From: Alteromonas sp. ALT199
GTDB taxonomy: Bacteria > Pseudomonadota > Gammaproteobacteria > Enterobacterales > Alteromonadaceae
Length of the DNA: 64,000 nucleotides
NCBI RefSeq assembly: GCF_018619335.1
Contig: NZ_JAHHDX010000144.1
Span: forward strand, 1 to 64,000
Reading direction: 5' to 3'
In this document: piece by piece, positions 10,520 through 19,975 of the stretch
Numbering within the stretch: the first letter of the stretch is position 1
Layout: the number at the start of each line of letters is the position of its first letter
Program-made: the position numbers and the translations under genes
Notes under the pieces: model-generated
Told to the model about the DNA's origin: nothing
Databases searched by the model: none
What the model saw: only the letters and a program-made list of their open reading frames with translations

Positions 10520-11836
10520 CTAATTTAAAAGTTGCTCAAAATAATCTATGTATCGAGCACTTTGGCCCGGTAATACTTTAGCTATAAACGCTTTTTCTAA
10601 TTTTCCGTTCTCTTTTTTTTGCTTTATGTAATTCACCACTGAGTCATTAAATTTTGGGGCTTTTACGACAAATCGCGCATTTGTCTGAACACAAATACAG
10701 TCTGGCTTCACAACGTCAATAATTTTATGGTCAACATTACCAGCCGTGTGTACAAAAACGACGGAAGTGTACAAGCGGCATAGGTAATGAAACATAGTGT
10801 AAGAGGAAGATGAACCGAACAATAACAAAGTTTCATCGAACACAGCGTGTTGATGGAACATCACAATAATGCGACCAAAGTTATCAACGTTATTGTCGAA
10901 GACGACACAGCGCCTGTAATTGAAATTTGTGAGACTGTCTTCCTCATGACGTTGAGGCGGATACAATTTCGATCCAAGGTCACCGCTTACCACTCTGTTT
11001 TGGTAAACATCATTAGCAAAAACATTAATCTCATCGACATTTTTAGGTGACAGCTTACCCGCAACAAGCTGAGCGGCTAACCTTGCACCATGAAGGGTCC
11101 AGTGAGTATCGCAAACCCTATATGAACGCTGCTCTAGACTTCGAAGCTCCTCTATCGGAAAAATAAAATTAAGTGAATCAGGGATCAAGCCTGTAAGCGT
11201 TTTAATAGGCGCTTTTTTTGAAAAACGATAAGGATAATATTCTTCGTATACCATTTCTTTAGAAGGTGCGACTAGCAAGCAAACTGGCGTGCCTGACGTG
11301 CGAGAAAAACTATCTAACGACGTTAAATATTCTTTCCATTCTTTTTGTGCTGTCCGAGATAATTTAAGTTTCCCAGTATATTGCTCAATACTTTTATTTG
11401 TATCGTTGTCTAGGAATAGCCAGCCATCTTTCCCTTCTAAAATCTGAAATTTACCTTCAACACTCCCATTAATTAACTCTAAGAAGGTGCCATTTCGAAT
11501 CAGGCCTAACGTAAACTCTGAATGTTTAAGCTTAACTTTTTCCGAAAATCCACAATTCAGTAAATCGTGGTTTTCAGAGTCTTGCTTTAATACTTTTGAA
11601 ATTACATCAGGGCGAGGGCGGTTTATTGGTACTGGCAGTACATCATCCCCATTTAAAATAACTAAGGATGCTAACGATTTTTCTTCGTTCAGTAACCAAC
11701 CTTGGAACAGTAAGCCGTCACGAACTAACTCTATTCCTTCAATGGCTTGCGCATTACAAGGGTAGTCAAGATGCCATCTCGGCGCCTTGGAGTTTGTACT
11801 CTCTACTCGCTGGGTAATTATTGAATAAACTGCCAC
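10520..11836 (-). CDS. AlgX/AlgJ-like SGNH-fold protein, putative polysaccharide O-acetyltransferase
   Basis: A 438-residue protein. Residues 134-142 (EGKDGWLFL), PSKEMVY (191-197) and DTHW (243-246) match the conserved blocks of the AlgX/AlgJ SGNH-hydrolase-like family. A serine-rich FGSSSS block (340-345) could hold the nucleophile. In alginate biosynthesis this family adds acetyl groups in the periplasm. I see no signal peptide here; an N-terminal domain of about 120 residues takes its place, so the protein may be cytoplasmic. It is the last gene of a minus-strand block with a sulfotransferase and two glycosyltransferases. The catalytic Asp-His and Ser motifs are family-based assignments; the acceptor is unknown. 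Confidence 0.7.
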   Translation of the reverse strand: MAVYSIITQRVESTNSKAPRWHLDYPCNAQAIEGIELVRDGLLFQGWLLNEEKSLASLVILNGDDVLPVPINRPRPDVISKVLKQDSENHDLLNCGFSEKVKLKHSEFTLGLIRNGTFLELINGSVEGKFQILEGKDGWLFLDNDTNKSIEQYTGKLKLSRTAQKEWKEYLTSLDSFSRTSGTPVCLLVAPSKEMVYEEYYPYRFSKKAPIKTLTGLIPDSLNFIFPIEELRSLEQRSYRVCDTHWTLHGARLAAQLVAGKLSPKNVDEINVFANDVYQNRVVSGDLGSKLYPPQRHEEDSLTNFNYRRCVVFDNNVDNFGRIIVMFHQHAVFDETLLLFGSSSSYTMFHYLCRLYTSVVFVHTAGNVDHKIIDVVKPDCICVQTNARFVVKAPKFNDSVVNYIKQKKENGKLEKAFIAKVLPGQSARYIDYFEQLLN

Positions 11837-11857
11837 TAAAGTTCCTTTCTTACGGCT

Positions 11858-12577
11858 TTATAAAAAGTCGCCTACGATTTCATATTCATGATGAAGATGT
11901 GATTCAAGCTGCTTAATACTACTTGGTAGCTGATATGCTTGGCTAGTTCGTCTGTTTACTTGCAACGTTTTTAACTGTATCCCAGTCGAATCTGACAATT
12001 GTTGTAAATCTTCTTCGTATTTGTGCTTCGATCCAACAAAGCCAAATTCGTCAATAGACACAGAACTGAAAAACCGACTATAGGTGTTTGTAAACGCGTC
12101 AATAGTATTGTTAAGAACCAACTCCTTAACGATAGTTTCGTGTGACTTTAAGCTAGATTCTGGCAGCTTCGACTTCAACAAGATATAGTGAGGATGCCTC
12201 TCTTTTAGTGCCAATAGGTGGCCCACTAACGACCATAAACGCTCCAGAGGGTCTCGAACCCATACGGCTCTAATAGCGTTTGGAAACGTTTTAATATGAT
12301 TAATATGCGGTTTAAAGTGCCCGTGAAGCACTTTAGCCTTCGATGGTAACCATATCTCTTCTCCTTTCGACATAGCACTTGCCCCAGTGTTAGCGTAAAC
12401 ACCGTAAACATTCCTAGCACCTAGAGCCTGTTCAAATGCAACCCTGAGAGAACTTCCAGCAGTTTTTGGAATGTGGTAAGACAAAACAGCAACATTAGAG
12501 TGAGGCAAGCTTTCAGAATTCTTGGCCGGCGATAACAGTTTTTCCACACGCCAAAATGGATGGGCTTTATAAGACAT
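11858..12577 (-). CDS. Sulfotransferase family protein (carbohydrate type)
   Basis: A 239-residue protein with the two PAPS-binding signatures of the Golgi-type sulfotransferase fold. The 5'-phosphosulfate loop is HIPKTAGSSL at residues 35-44. The 3'-phosphate-binding motif is RDPLERLWS from R108. Bacterial members are found in capsule and lipopolysaccharide loci and transfer sulfate from PAPS to sugars. The protein lacks a signal peptide, as expected for a PAPS-using cytoplasmic enzyme. It lies 21 bases upstream of the AlgX/AlgJ-like gene. The acceptor is not predictable. A second sulfotransferase-like gene lies at 18818. Confidence 0.8.
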   Translation of the reverse strand: MSYKAHPFWRVEKLLSPAKNSESLPHSNVAVLSYHIPKTAGSSLRVAFEQALGARNVYGVYANTGASAMSKGEEIWLPSKAKVLHGHFKPHINHIKTFPNAIRAVWVRDPLERLWSLVGHLLALKERHPHYILLKSKLPESSLKSHETIVKELVLNNTIDAFTNTYSRFFSSVSIDEFGFVGSKHKYEEDLQQLSDSTGIQLKTLQVNRRTSQAYQLPSSIKQLESHLHHEYEIVGDFL

Positions 12578-12693
12578 TGGTAACTAATCTTCTACAACTG
12601 AATCTGATATTCCACGTTAACTTATATAGAAGTAAGTAGCGGGATAGCAAACTGGAATGTTCAATACGCTTAAACAACACAAAAATCTTCCAG

Positions 12694-15504
12694 CTAAAAG
12701 CGCGCAAGTGTAGCAGATTTCTTTGAAATCTTAACTATCTGGCTTGCCAGCTTTTTACCAAAGGTGTCGCGAGAGAAAAGTTCGTTAGCTCTTTTAGCAG
12801 CAAAGTTGCCCATCGACGCCATTAACTCACGGTTACGATTCAAGTGAAGTATTGTATCTACAACGCTCGTAGTGCTTTTATAGTCGACTAGAACACCAGA
12901 GTGTTTGTCGACAAGTTCACTCACCGCCCCCCAATCGTAACCAATTACAACGCGTCCTAATGACATAGCTTCTGCAACGGTTCTTCCAAAAGATTCTTTG
13001 AAGTGAGAAAGCGCTAACACAATATGATGTTCAGCCATGGCCTCTTTCGGTTTTTCCACATAGCCGGCAATAGTAATATTCGCATCTCCAAATCGCTTAG
13101 CTGCCATGATAACTTCATTAGTAATGGGCCCGTAAATCGTAAACTGGACATTACTAGCCTCCTTACATAACCTTGCTACCTCAAAAAAGTCTTCAACACC
13201 TTTTTTCTTAACATTACTACTTAGCATGCATATTTTTAATAAGCCCGAAGGCGTGAGGTCTTGTGAAGAGGAAGTATCAACACAATTGTATATAACAGTA
13301 GTCCGCTCTGGTGCATTTAGCCAACGTGCTGTTTCTTCAGAGTTGGCAATAAAATAGTCGCTGGTCGCGATAACTCTTGCATGAGTACGTTGGGGTGACT
13401 CTCGAAGTAAATCCGCTAAATCATTATCAAACTCTACAAGCTCTCTCACGTGCATGATGCTTGAGATACCAGCTTTCTTGGCTGCACTTAAAGGCTCTAT
13501 TAGTGTAAGCGTGTTGACATAAACACAGTCATATCCAAATTGAAGGAAATTTGACTCCAAGTATTGCGCTACAGGCTGAATCGACTCTTCCCTTCCATTA
13601 GCCCAAGGTAAAGGCAAGAATACTATCTTGCCAACGAATTGTTTTAGCTTCTCGATATAGGTAATATTTGAGCAGGAAGGTAAAAATAGCGTTATAGAAA
13701 TATTTGCCTTCTGCATTGCTTCAGCAATATCAACTAAGCTTCTTTCTGCACCGAAGACCGTTTCAGATACAGCATGCCCAAAAAGAGCAACGTGAACTTC
13801 ACCTTCATTTTTTGCAAAGCCTTTGATTGATACGGGAGCAGAAAAGTCCCAGCTGTCATTATGTAGCGCATGCCAGGTTGGTGATACAGTATTCGGTAAT
13901 TCAAACTTGTAAGCATATGCCTGAGGATTAAATAATGGTGATGGATAACGTCCTTCTTTTTCTCCTCTACCCCAGAAATGATCATGGATATCAAGCCCCA
14001 TAGAACTGACATCGTCGTAAATTTGAGTGTACCAATTTTCATCAAGTGCTTTCGACCATTTCCCAAAACGCGCTTTATTTTCTCTCACACAAGCAGAATT
14101 AGAAGAAGCCAGCAACATACTAGGAGGAACAGGAAAAGGACGCTGTTCATCTTTTAAAAGCTTCAGGCCAAGACTATTCTTGTGCCATGCTCTAGCACAA
14201 TCCATGTATTGCTTTCGCACGCCACCAAACTGAGTGACCAAATGAGTTTTTGCATTTTGCGTAAGTGATGACGCATGTGTTCTCCCAAAAGACAGCGGAA
14301 CATCGGGCATCACTTCTTTTATCGCGTCTTGCCCAAATTTAGCAATACACCTTTCATAAAACTCAGTATCAGCATTTACTTTAACTTCGTCCCAACCTCC
14401 CAGAGCGGCAACAACGTCTTTTCGAACGAGTAAAGAGGATACATTTCTATGAACCCAAGAGTTCCCAGCCTTTAACTTTGAAAATTTAAGGTCTTCCGTG
14501 CATCTAACCCAGTGCGAAGCAGTTCCTTTCAAAGAACGATTGAACAGTAATGGAGTGACTTGTTTTTCAATCTTCTGTGGATGAGCCCAATCATCCGCAT
14601 CCATAACTGTAAGGAAATCGCCTGTGGCTAAAGACATCCCAAAATTTCTTGTGGCATATGCGCCGCGATTAGATTTATTTGAAACAACCTTTAACCCGCT
14701 TATATCAGCTTTTAAACGAGCTAGTTCAATTAAAGAGTTATCAGTTGAGCCATCATCCACCACGATAATTTCAATGTAAGGCCAAGTCTGATTCTTCAGT
14801 GATGTTAGACAAGTAGCAATCGTTTTTTCTGCGTTGTAGCAGGGAACAACAACAGAAACAGTAGTAGGCTTTAGTAAGGAAAAAGCTCTGGCTATAAATT
14901 TAGTTTTTGGTCTTGAGGCGCACAGCGAATCTAGAGGTGAATTACCATTATTCAAATTTACCTGTGAAAGGCCGTTAACTTTGAATAGGCGATTCAAATA
15001 CACAAGGCGGTTCGAGCCCTCGGGTAACATCTCCATAGCAAGAAGTTTCGAAGAATTTTCTAGCCATCGCTTGTTAGCCAGAAGAGCTGAAGCTTCAGCT
15101 ATATCATTGTTCAAAAGTAAAGATGAGAATTGAAGTAAAAATAGCTCATTTAGGTCGAATAATTCTTCTGCACTAGTCTGATGCGCTATTAAATAGCTTA
15201 TGGCTTTAATAGCTTCATCATTCGCCCCCTGAAATAAATGGAAGTCTGCTAATACCTTCGATGCATAAACCCCGTTAAGCCCACCTTGTTTAACAGCACA
15301 ATTTAACGCTTTCAATAAAACAGATGGCCGATGGGCACTTGCCCACAACGACTTTTCTAAGCCTATTGATGGTAGAAAGCACGGCAACCTTCCTTCTCGC
15401 CGTCCGTGCTTCTCAAAATGTTCACGAGGATCGATACCTGCAGCCGCCACATCTGGATATTGGCTTAGATACCAAGCGGGATCGAAGTATTTTAATTTTC
15501 TCAC
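12694..15504 (-). CDS. Bifunctional glycosyltransferase, GT2 plus GT4, with WYLxxYPDV modules
   Basis: A 936-residue multidomain protein. Residues 7-42 carry a module of the form FDPAWYLSQYPDV...HGRREGRLP, and a second copy is near 487-525 (ENWYTQIYDDV...EKEGRYP). A GT2 domain spans about 213-420, with VVVPCYNAEKT at the start and the metal-binding DADD at 302-305. A GT4-like domain fills about 570-930, with the donor-site segment ESFGRTVAEAMSLGRVV. The two catalytic domains may add two successive sugars. Its GT2 part is paralogous to those at 15523, 23677 and 25078. It follows the next gene upstream by 18 bases, so the two are probably co-transcribed. Confidence 0.85.
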   Translation of the reverse strand: MRKLKYFDPAWYLSQYPDVAAAGIDPREHFEKHGRREGRLPCFLPSIGLEKSLWASAHRPSVLLKALNCAVKQGGLNGVYASKVLADFHLFQGANDEAIKAISYLIAHQTSAEELFDLNELFLLQFSSLLLNNDIAEASALLANKRWLENSSKLLAMEMLPEGSNRLVYLNRLFKVNGLSQVNLNNGNSPLDSLCASRPKTKFIARAFSLLKPTTVSVVVPCYNAEKTIATCLTSLKNQTWPYIEIIVVDDGSTDNSLIELARLKADISGLKVVSNKSNRGAYATRNFGMSLATGDFLTVMDADDWAHPQKIEKQVTPLLFNRSLKGTASHWVRCTEDLKFSKLKAGNSWVHRNVSSLLVRKDVVAALGGWDEVKVNADTEFYERCIAKFGQDAIKEVMPDVPLSFGRTHASSLTQNAKTHLVTQFGGVRKQYMDCARAWHKNSLGLKLLKDEQRPFPVPPSMLLASSNSACVRENKARFGKWSKALDENWYTQIYDDVSSMGLDIHDHFWGRGEKEGRYPSPLFNPQAYAYKFELPNTVSPTWHALHNDSWDFSAPVSIKGFAKNEGEVHVALFGHAVSETVFGAERSLVDIAEAMQKANISITLFLPSCSNITYIEKLKQFVGKIVFLPLPWANGREESIQPVAQYLESNFLQFGYDCVYVNTLTLIEPLSAAKKAGISSIMHVRELVEFDNDLADLLRESPQRTHARVIATSDYFIANSEETARWLNAPERTTVIYNCVDTSSSQDLTPSGLLKICMLSSNVKKKGVEDFFEVARLCKEASNVQFTIYGPITNEVIMAAKRFGDANITIAGYVEKPKEAMAEHHIVLALSHFKESFGRTVAEAMSLGRVVIGYDWGAVSELVDKHSGVLVDYKSTTSVVDTILHLNRNRELMASMGNFAAKRANELFSRDTFGKKLASQIVKISKKSATLARF

Positions 15505-15522
15505 TTCAATTCACTAGCCAAT

Positions 15523-17586
15523 TTATTTAAAGAAAAGACTAGTAACAGTTGAAAGTAAATCTAATTTATCAACGGTGGTAACCTTCGTAGTTGGTTCTCT
15601 GGTAACAAAACAGTCAACGTTTTTTAGTTCGGGCTCGTCATTGCCACTCTTTTTTATAAAAACATTTTCAACATTGATCTCGGCTAATTGATCGGGTACG
15701 TGATTAAGTAAGCTTTGATTTAGGAATACTGCATATTTAGCTGTTATTTCCATACCGTAAACGCAGACAGTGACATTCTCACTCATCAGCAACTCAAAGA
15801 ATTGATCACAAATGGGGCGAGTACTTTTCCCATACTCAGGGATATGATAAAGCACAACCTGACGCCCTTCTGCTATCAGCATTTTGATTATTTCGACTTC
15901 ACTAGCTTTGAAGCGTTTCTGGCTGAAATCCGAAATAAAAATTAACTCAGCCTTAGCGAAATTATCACCACGAATCACCATTGATTTCGGCGCCGGGAAG
16001 TTTCTGTCTATTCCGTTTTCATTAAACAAATTATCTTGATTAGATTTGTGCCACCACTGACATGCACTTCGATAAATATGACGAAGTCCGTTGTGCATTG
16101 TTTTTATATGCGTAGCTTTGTTTCTTGTAAGGGAACCGTCATCATCCAATGCAAATGCCATAGGTACTTCTTTGTGAATTTTTTTGAAAGCCCACTTCCC
16201 ATACTTCGCTTGAACACGCCAAATAAACTCTGTATCACCGCCTGCAATCACGTTATCCCAGGGACCTAAACCATTTAACACCTCTCTTCTGAATAAAAAA
16301 GAAGAGTGCGACCAATGAATCAGCCTTGGGTTCAATCGCCAGTTATGCTGAAAGTGAAGATCATTAGTAGCCCTTATCCAATGTGTTGAAACTCCCATCA
16401 CTGTAGGTTTTGAATCTAGGTAAGCAATTTGCGACTCAATTTTTTGAGGGTGAGACCAATCATCGCCATCATGTGTAGTGATAAAGTCCCCTTTAGCAAC
16501 CTGCAAGCCTGCGTTTCTAGCTCTATAGGCGCCGCCATTTTGTTTCTGTTGAACTAATTTGACTCTGCTATCCTCAACAGACAATTCTTTAACAAGCTTT
16601 GGGGTGTCGTCGGTACTACAGTCGTCGACGACTATTACTTCGATATTTTGCCAGCTTTGGTTCAAAAGGGATTTTATCGCTACTGCTAACCTAACGCCGG
16701 CATTGAATGTGGGAATGATAACACTTACAAGACGTTCGTCCTCAACAGAAGGTGCCTGCCCAATTAGACTTTCAAAACTAAGCGTTAATGCTGCTTCGTT
16801 AAAGTCAATAGGCAGAAAACCGTTACGCTCATACGCTTCATTTATCCACGCCAAGCGCTCGCTGGGTTCTTTACATAAGTTAGACATCGACAGGAGTATA
16901 TCGGCGTCATCTGGTACAGTTTCTAAATATTCGTAAAGATGTAGTTTGGCCTTTTCAGTTTCTCCTAATTTCATCAAACAAAATGAGTGCATCAACACTG
17001 CAGTTTTATCTAAATGATATTCAGGGCTAAGATCTCTAACTAACTCAGAAATACTAAGCGCCTTCGCAAAGTCCGCTACAAAGTAATACCACCTTGCAGC
17101 ATGCCATGCTGCAAAAAATCTTAGGTCAACATCAGCAGACGAATCTGTGTAAATAGTCGATAGCTCTTCAAGAGCCGGCGACGAGTACCCGCCCCACAAG
17201 TTTTCTACAATTCCATTTTTTAATTGGTCAATCTTCTTTTCTAATGTTGATTCAAATTGATTGGGGTTTGGTTTTCGGCCTTCGCGTCTTCCATGCATTA
17301 TATAGTGCACAAGGGGATTAAACTGATGCTCTTTAACGTCATCATACTGCGCTACATACCACGAAGAGTTAAACCATTTTGTAGGGTTATACCCGAGCGT
17401 TGCGCCCTCAAGGAGGTAATGCCTAATCGGGTTTTTGACTCCTTCACTTCCAATTTGCGGATAATTTTTTATGTAAAAACTTTCGTCGAATTTTCCACTG
17501 CGACGTATTAGAAGCTCGTGCTTTTTGAGCTGCCTATTCGAACTAAACTTTTGCTTTAACGTTCCGAGAAAAGTATGAAGTGCCAT
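15523..17586 (-). CDS. Glycosyltransferase family 2 with tandem WYxxxYxDV modules
   Basis: A 687-residue protein. Two tandem modules lie at residues 33-68 and 71-106 (second: SSWYVAQYDDV...RREGRKPNP). A helical, possibly TPR-like segment follows (about 120-260). A GT2 domain starts near residue 286 with VSVIIPTFNAG and contains the donor-site DGDDWSHPQKIE. After the GT2 domain is a short C-terminal region of about 150 residues whose fold I do not recognise. It is the first gene of the minus-strand block and is divergent from the lyase-like gene at 17660 across a 73-base gap. Donor and acceptor are unknown. Low base-pair GC and many AT-rich codons resemble the rest of the accessory region. Confidence 0.82.
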   Translation of the reverse strand: MALHTFLGTLKQKFSSNRQLKKHELLIRRSGKFDESFYIKNYPQIGSEGVKNPIRHYLLEGATLGYNPTKWFNSSWYVAQYDDVKEHQFNPLVHYIMHGRREGRKPNPNQFESTLEKKIDQLKNGIVENLWGGYSSPALEELSTIYTDSSADVDLRFFAAWHAARWYYFVADFAKALSISELVRDLSPEYHLDKTAVLMHSFCLMKLGETEKAKLHLYEYLETVPDDADILLSMSNLCKEPSERLAWINEAYERNGFLPIDFNEAALTLSFESLIGQAPSVEDERLVSVIIPTFNAGVRLAVAIKSLLNQSWQNIEVIVVDDCSTDDTPKLVKELSVEDSRVKLVQQKQNGGAYRARNAGLQVAKGDFITTHDGDDWSHPQKIESQIAYLDSKPTVMGVSTHWIRATNDLHFQHNWRLNPRLIHWSHSSFLFRREVLNGLGPWDNVIAGGDTEFIWRVQAKYGKWAFKKIHKEVPMAFALDDDGSLTRNKATHIKTMHNGLRHIYRSACQWWHKSNQDNLFNENGIDRNFPAPKSMVIRGDNFAKAELIFISDFSQKRFKASEVEIIKMLIAEGRQVVLYHIPEYGKSTRPICDQFFELLMSENVTVCVYGMEITAKYAVFLNQSLLNHVPDQLAEINVENVFIKKSGNDEPELKNVDCFVTREPTTKVTTVDKLDLLSTVTSLFFK

Positions 17587-17659
17587 TTATCTATATCATT
17601 TACCAATTTTTTGTAATACTAACAAGTTACCCCTTATGACTCTACATGTTCAATAAATT
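17587..17659. promoter_or_regulatory. Divergent intergenic region, presumed bidirectional promoter
   Basis: Only 73 AT-rich bases separate two divergent polysaccharide genes, so both promoters must lie here or inside the flanking coding sequence. I could not assign convincing -35 and -10 boxes. Confidence 0.35.
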
Positions 17660-18778
17660 ATGAAGAACTTATTTTTTCTCTTTTTAGTGATAGGGGCTCT
17701 TGCCGCATTAACTGTCGCAACCGAGTCTGATGCGCGAAATTTTATCAGCCCGTCAATCATGAATACAGGTGACGAGCTTCGCCATTTACATAAAACAACC
17801 AAGGCTACAACAGCCTCGACTAAAAAAGCCCTAAATCAGCTAATTTCTTCTGACTATGTAAGTTTTGAACGCAGGTTTAACGCTTATAAAATTGTAGAAA
17901 TTGCGGCGCGGGAAAGTACACAACACGAAGAACAATTCAAGGGAGACGCACACGCGGCGAGGGCACATGCTCTTATGTGGCACATTACGCGTAAGGATGC
18001 TCACAAGCAAAAGAGTGCACAAATCATAAGGGCTTGGGCCTCAACTTTTAAAGATTTCAAGGTAGTCAAAGGTTATAAGCCTCAGATGTACCTCGAGAGC
18101 GCTTGGATATTGCCAATATGGCTCTCCGCTTTAGATATGATTAAGGGCGACCTTACAGATTGGACATCTGCGGATGAACATGAGTCTAGGCGTTTCATTA
18201 AAAAACTTCATTCGTATGCTAAAGAAGCTCACAGAGACAACAATTGGGGTACATCTGCAATGTTGGCAGAAATATCTTTAGCGGTATATCTTGAAGATGA
18301 GACACTTTACGAACAACAACTCCAAAACTTCACCTACTATCTAAAAACCTTGTCAAATGAAGATGGCTCTTTGAACGCAGACTACTTATCAGACCCCTGG
18401 CATCCACAATATACAATAATTGGACTCATCCAAACGGCTGAAATAGCTTCAAATCAGGGAGACAATCTTTTTGACGTTATAATTGACGACGAAAGTATGC
18501 CTAGACTAGAAGCAATTTTGCTTCACTTTAAAAGTTTGTTTTTAGGCGAAACAGCTAACCCTAAAGGACTGAAAAAAGGGAACTACAAAGGCGCGCATAA
18601 CAATAAGCAAGGCTACCAAATTGCGTTATCTCATTACGGGCAGCAGAAAAGCAACAAAGTGTGGACAAGTTCGTTCCAAGAGAATTGGAACCCAAGCAAA
18701 ACATCACCACTATTTATGATGTGGGATAGAGTTACGCACTCGCAAGTAGTTATAGGTGGGGACAGTAATTTACTATAG
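17660..18778 (+). CDS. Alginate-lyase-like secreted protein
   Basis: A 372-residue protein with a hydrophobic N-terminus (residues 4-20) that looks like a signal peptide or anchor. The all-helical pattern with HAARAHALMWHIT, YLESAWILPIW, DNNWGTSAMLAE (193-204) and the late LSDPWHPQYT resembles the alginate lyase (PF05426-like, alpha/alpha toroid) family. The NNWG segment would align with the conserved Asn/His/Trp catalytic region, but I cannot assign the catalytic residues with certainty. In polysaccharide loci such periplasmic lyases trim or clear misrouted polymer, as AlgL does in alginate synthesis. It starts a plus-strand block. The substrate could be another uronate-containing glycan. 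Confidence 0.6.
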   Translation: MKNLFFLFLVIGALAALTVATESDARNFISPSIMNTGDELRHLHKTTKATTASTKKALNQLISSDYVSFERRFNAYKIVEIAARESTQHEEQFKGDAHAARAHALMWHITRKDAHKQKSAQIIRAWASTFKDFKVVKGYKPQMYLESAWILPIWLSALDMIKGDLTDWTSADEHESRRFIKKLHSYAKEAHRDNNWGTSAMLAEISLAVYLEDETLYEQQLQNFTYYLKTLSNEDGSLNADYLSDPWHPQYTIIGLIQTAEIASNQGDNLFDVIIDDESMPRLEAILLHFKSLFLGETANPKGLKKGNYKGAHNNKQGYQIALSHYGQQKSNKVWTSSFQENWNPSKTSPLFMMWDRVTHSQVVIGGDSNLL

Positions 18779-18817
18779 GCTTCTCCAGTCAGTTAAAAGC
18801 AATATTACAAGGAAAAA

Positions 18818-19819
18818 ATGAAACCAAGGATTTATCTACATGCAGGAATGCACAAAACAGGGACATCCGCCATTCAAAAATGGGCGAAAAATAATAGAGA
18901 GACCTTAGAAAATCATGGGTTATATTACCCAGACTATGAACCATTTGCGGAAATGAGAATAAATGGGCACATGCAATTTACGCATGCTATTGCCGGAAAA
19001 GATTCTCAATTAACTTTTGATGAATGTGTAAAATTGTCATCCAAATGGTACGATGACACCCTACAAAAGAACTGCGACGTATTCTTCAGTGCGGAGTCAA
19101 TTTTCAGACATTTTATAAAGTCAAAAGAGACTGACCCCAGAAAGCTCTATTTGCAACGTATTAAAGAACTTTTTAAAGGTTTTGAGGTTATACCAGTATT
19201 GGTCTTTCGCAGACCTGATAGCTTTATAGAGTCCCTCTATAAAGAAACTGTTGCTAAACCTGCTCCACAACTACCGAATTTAATTGACTGGGCGAAAACC
19301 AAATTCCATTTAAAATACACAGAGAATTTACTCCGTTATAAAGAAGTATTTGGTTCAGTAATTGTGTTGACCTATGAAAACTTGCGCGATAGCGATAACT
19401 TCGTACAAAAATTTTTCACACAAATGGGTTTTAGTATAGAAGCTAACTTTGACGAAGAAAAAGTTCGGCAAAGCCTTACTGTATCGCAAATTATAGTAAA
19501 AAATTACGCGAATAAATATATTAGTAACAGATCCGAAAACGAGCACTTTAAACACTGGTTAAAAATCAACAAAGAACTTATTCATGCATCATTCGATGGT
19601 GGGCATGCTTCATTATGGGACAGTCCAGAAAAGAAAAGTGCTTTCCTAGAGAACTTTCCACTCGAAGAATTTTACAACGTTGCTGATATAGTTTCAGATA
19701 AAAAAAAATTCCCTCCAACTAAACAAGTTATTGAAAACTTTGTAACCACAATTCCTGAGGTTCTAGCAAGAAGAGTAGATGAGTTTTTCAGTAAGGGTGA
19801 TTCACAACAGGGTTATTAG
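18818..19819 (+). CDS. Sulfotransferase-like protein
   Basis: A 333-residue protein starting with the PAPS-loop pattern YLHAGMHKTGTSAIQ (residues 6-20), typical of bacterial sulfotransferase-like proteins. A second block, VLVFRRPDSFIESLY (about 127-141), fits the 3'-phosphate-binding region. No signal peptide or membrane segment is visible. It is 39 bases downstream of the lyase-like gene. It is not close in sequence to the sulfotransferase at 11858, so the locus may use two sulfation reactions, or this one may have another role. A purine-rich AAGGAAAAA stretch supports the start. Confidence 0.72.
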   Translation: MKPRIYLHAGMHKTGTSAIQKWAKNNRETLENHGLYYPDYEPFAEMRINGHMQFTHAIAGKDSQLTFDECVKLSSKWYDDTLQKNCDVFFSAESIFRHFIKSKETDPRKLYLQRIKELFKGFEVIPVLVFRRPDSFIESLYKETVAKPAPQLPNLIDWAKTKFHLKYTENLLRYKEVFGSVIVLTYENLRDSDNFVQKFFTQMGFSIEANFDEEKVRQSLTVSQIIVKNYANKYISNRSENEHFKHWLKINKELIHASFDGGHASLWDSPEKKSAFLENFPLEEFYNVADIVSDKKKFPPTKQVIENFVTTIPEVLARRVDEFFSKGDSQQGY

Positions 19820-19975
19820 TTAAAGTATTTTGTTTAGTGAACTATTTAATTCGTATCTCTTAAATTGGAAAATTACCTCTTATAGTGATAAATTGCGAGC
19901 AAAATCCCCTCAATACAGTCCGTTAACTTACAGGGCTGAGGGCGCTTCTAACCATAATTTTAAAAGTAGGACGGT

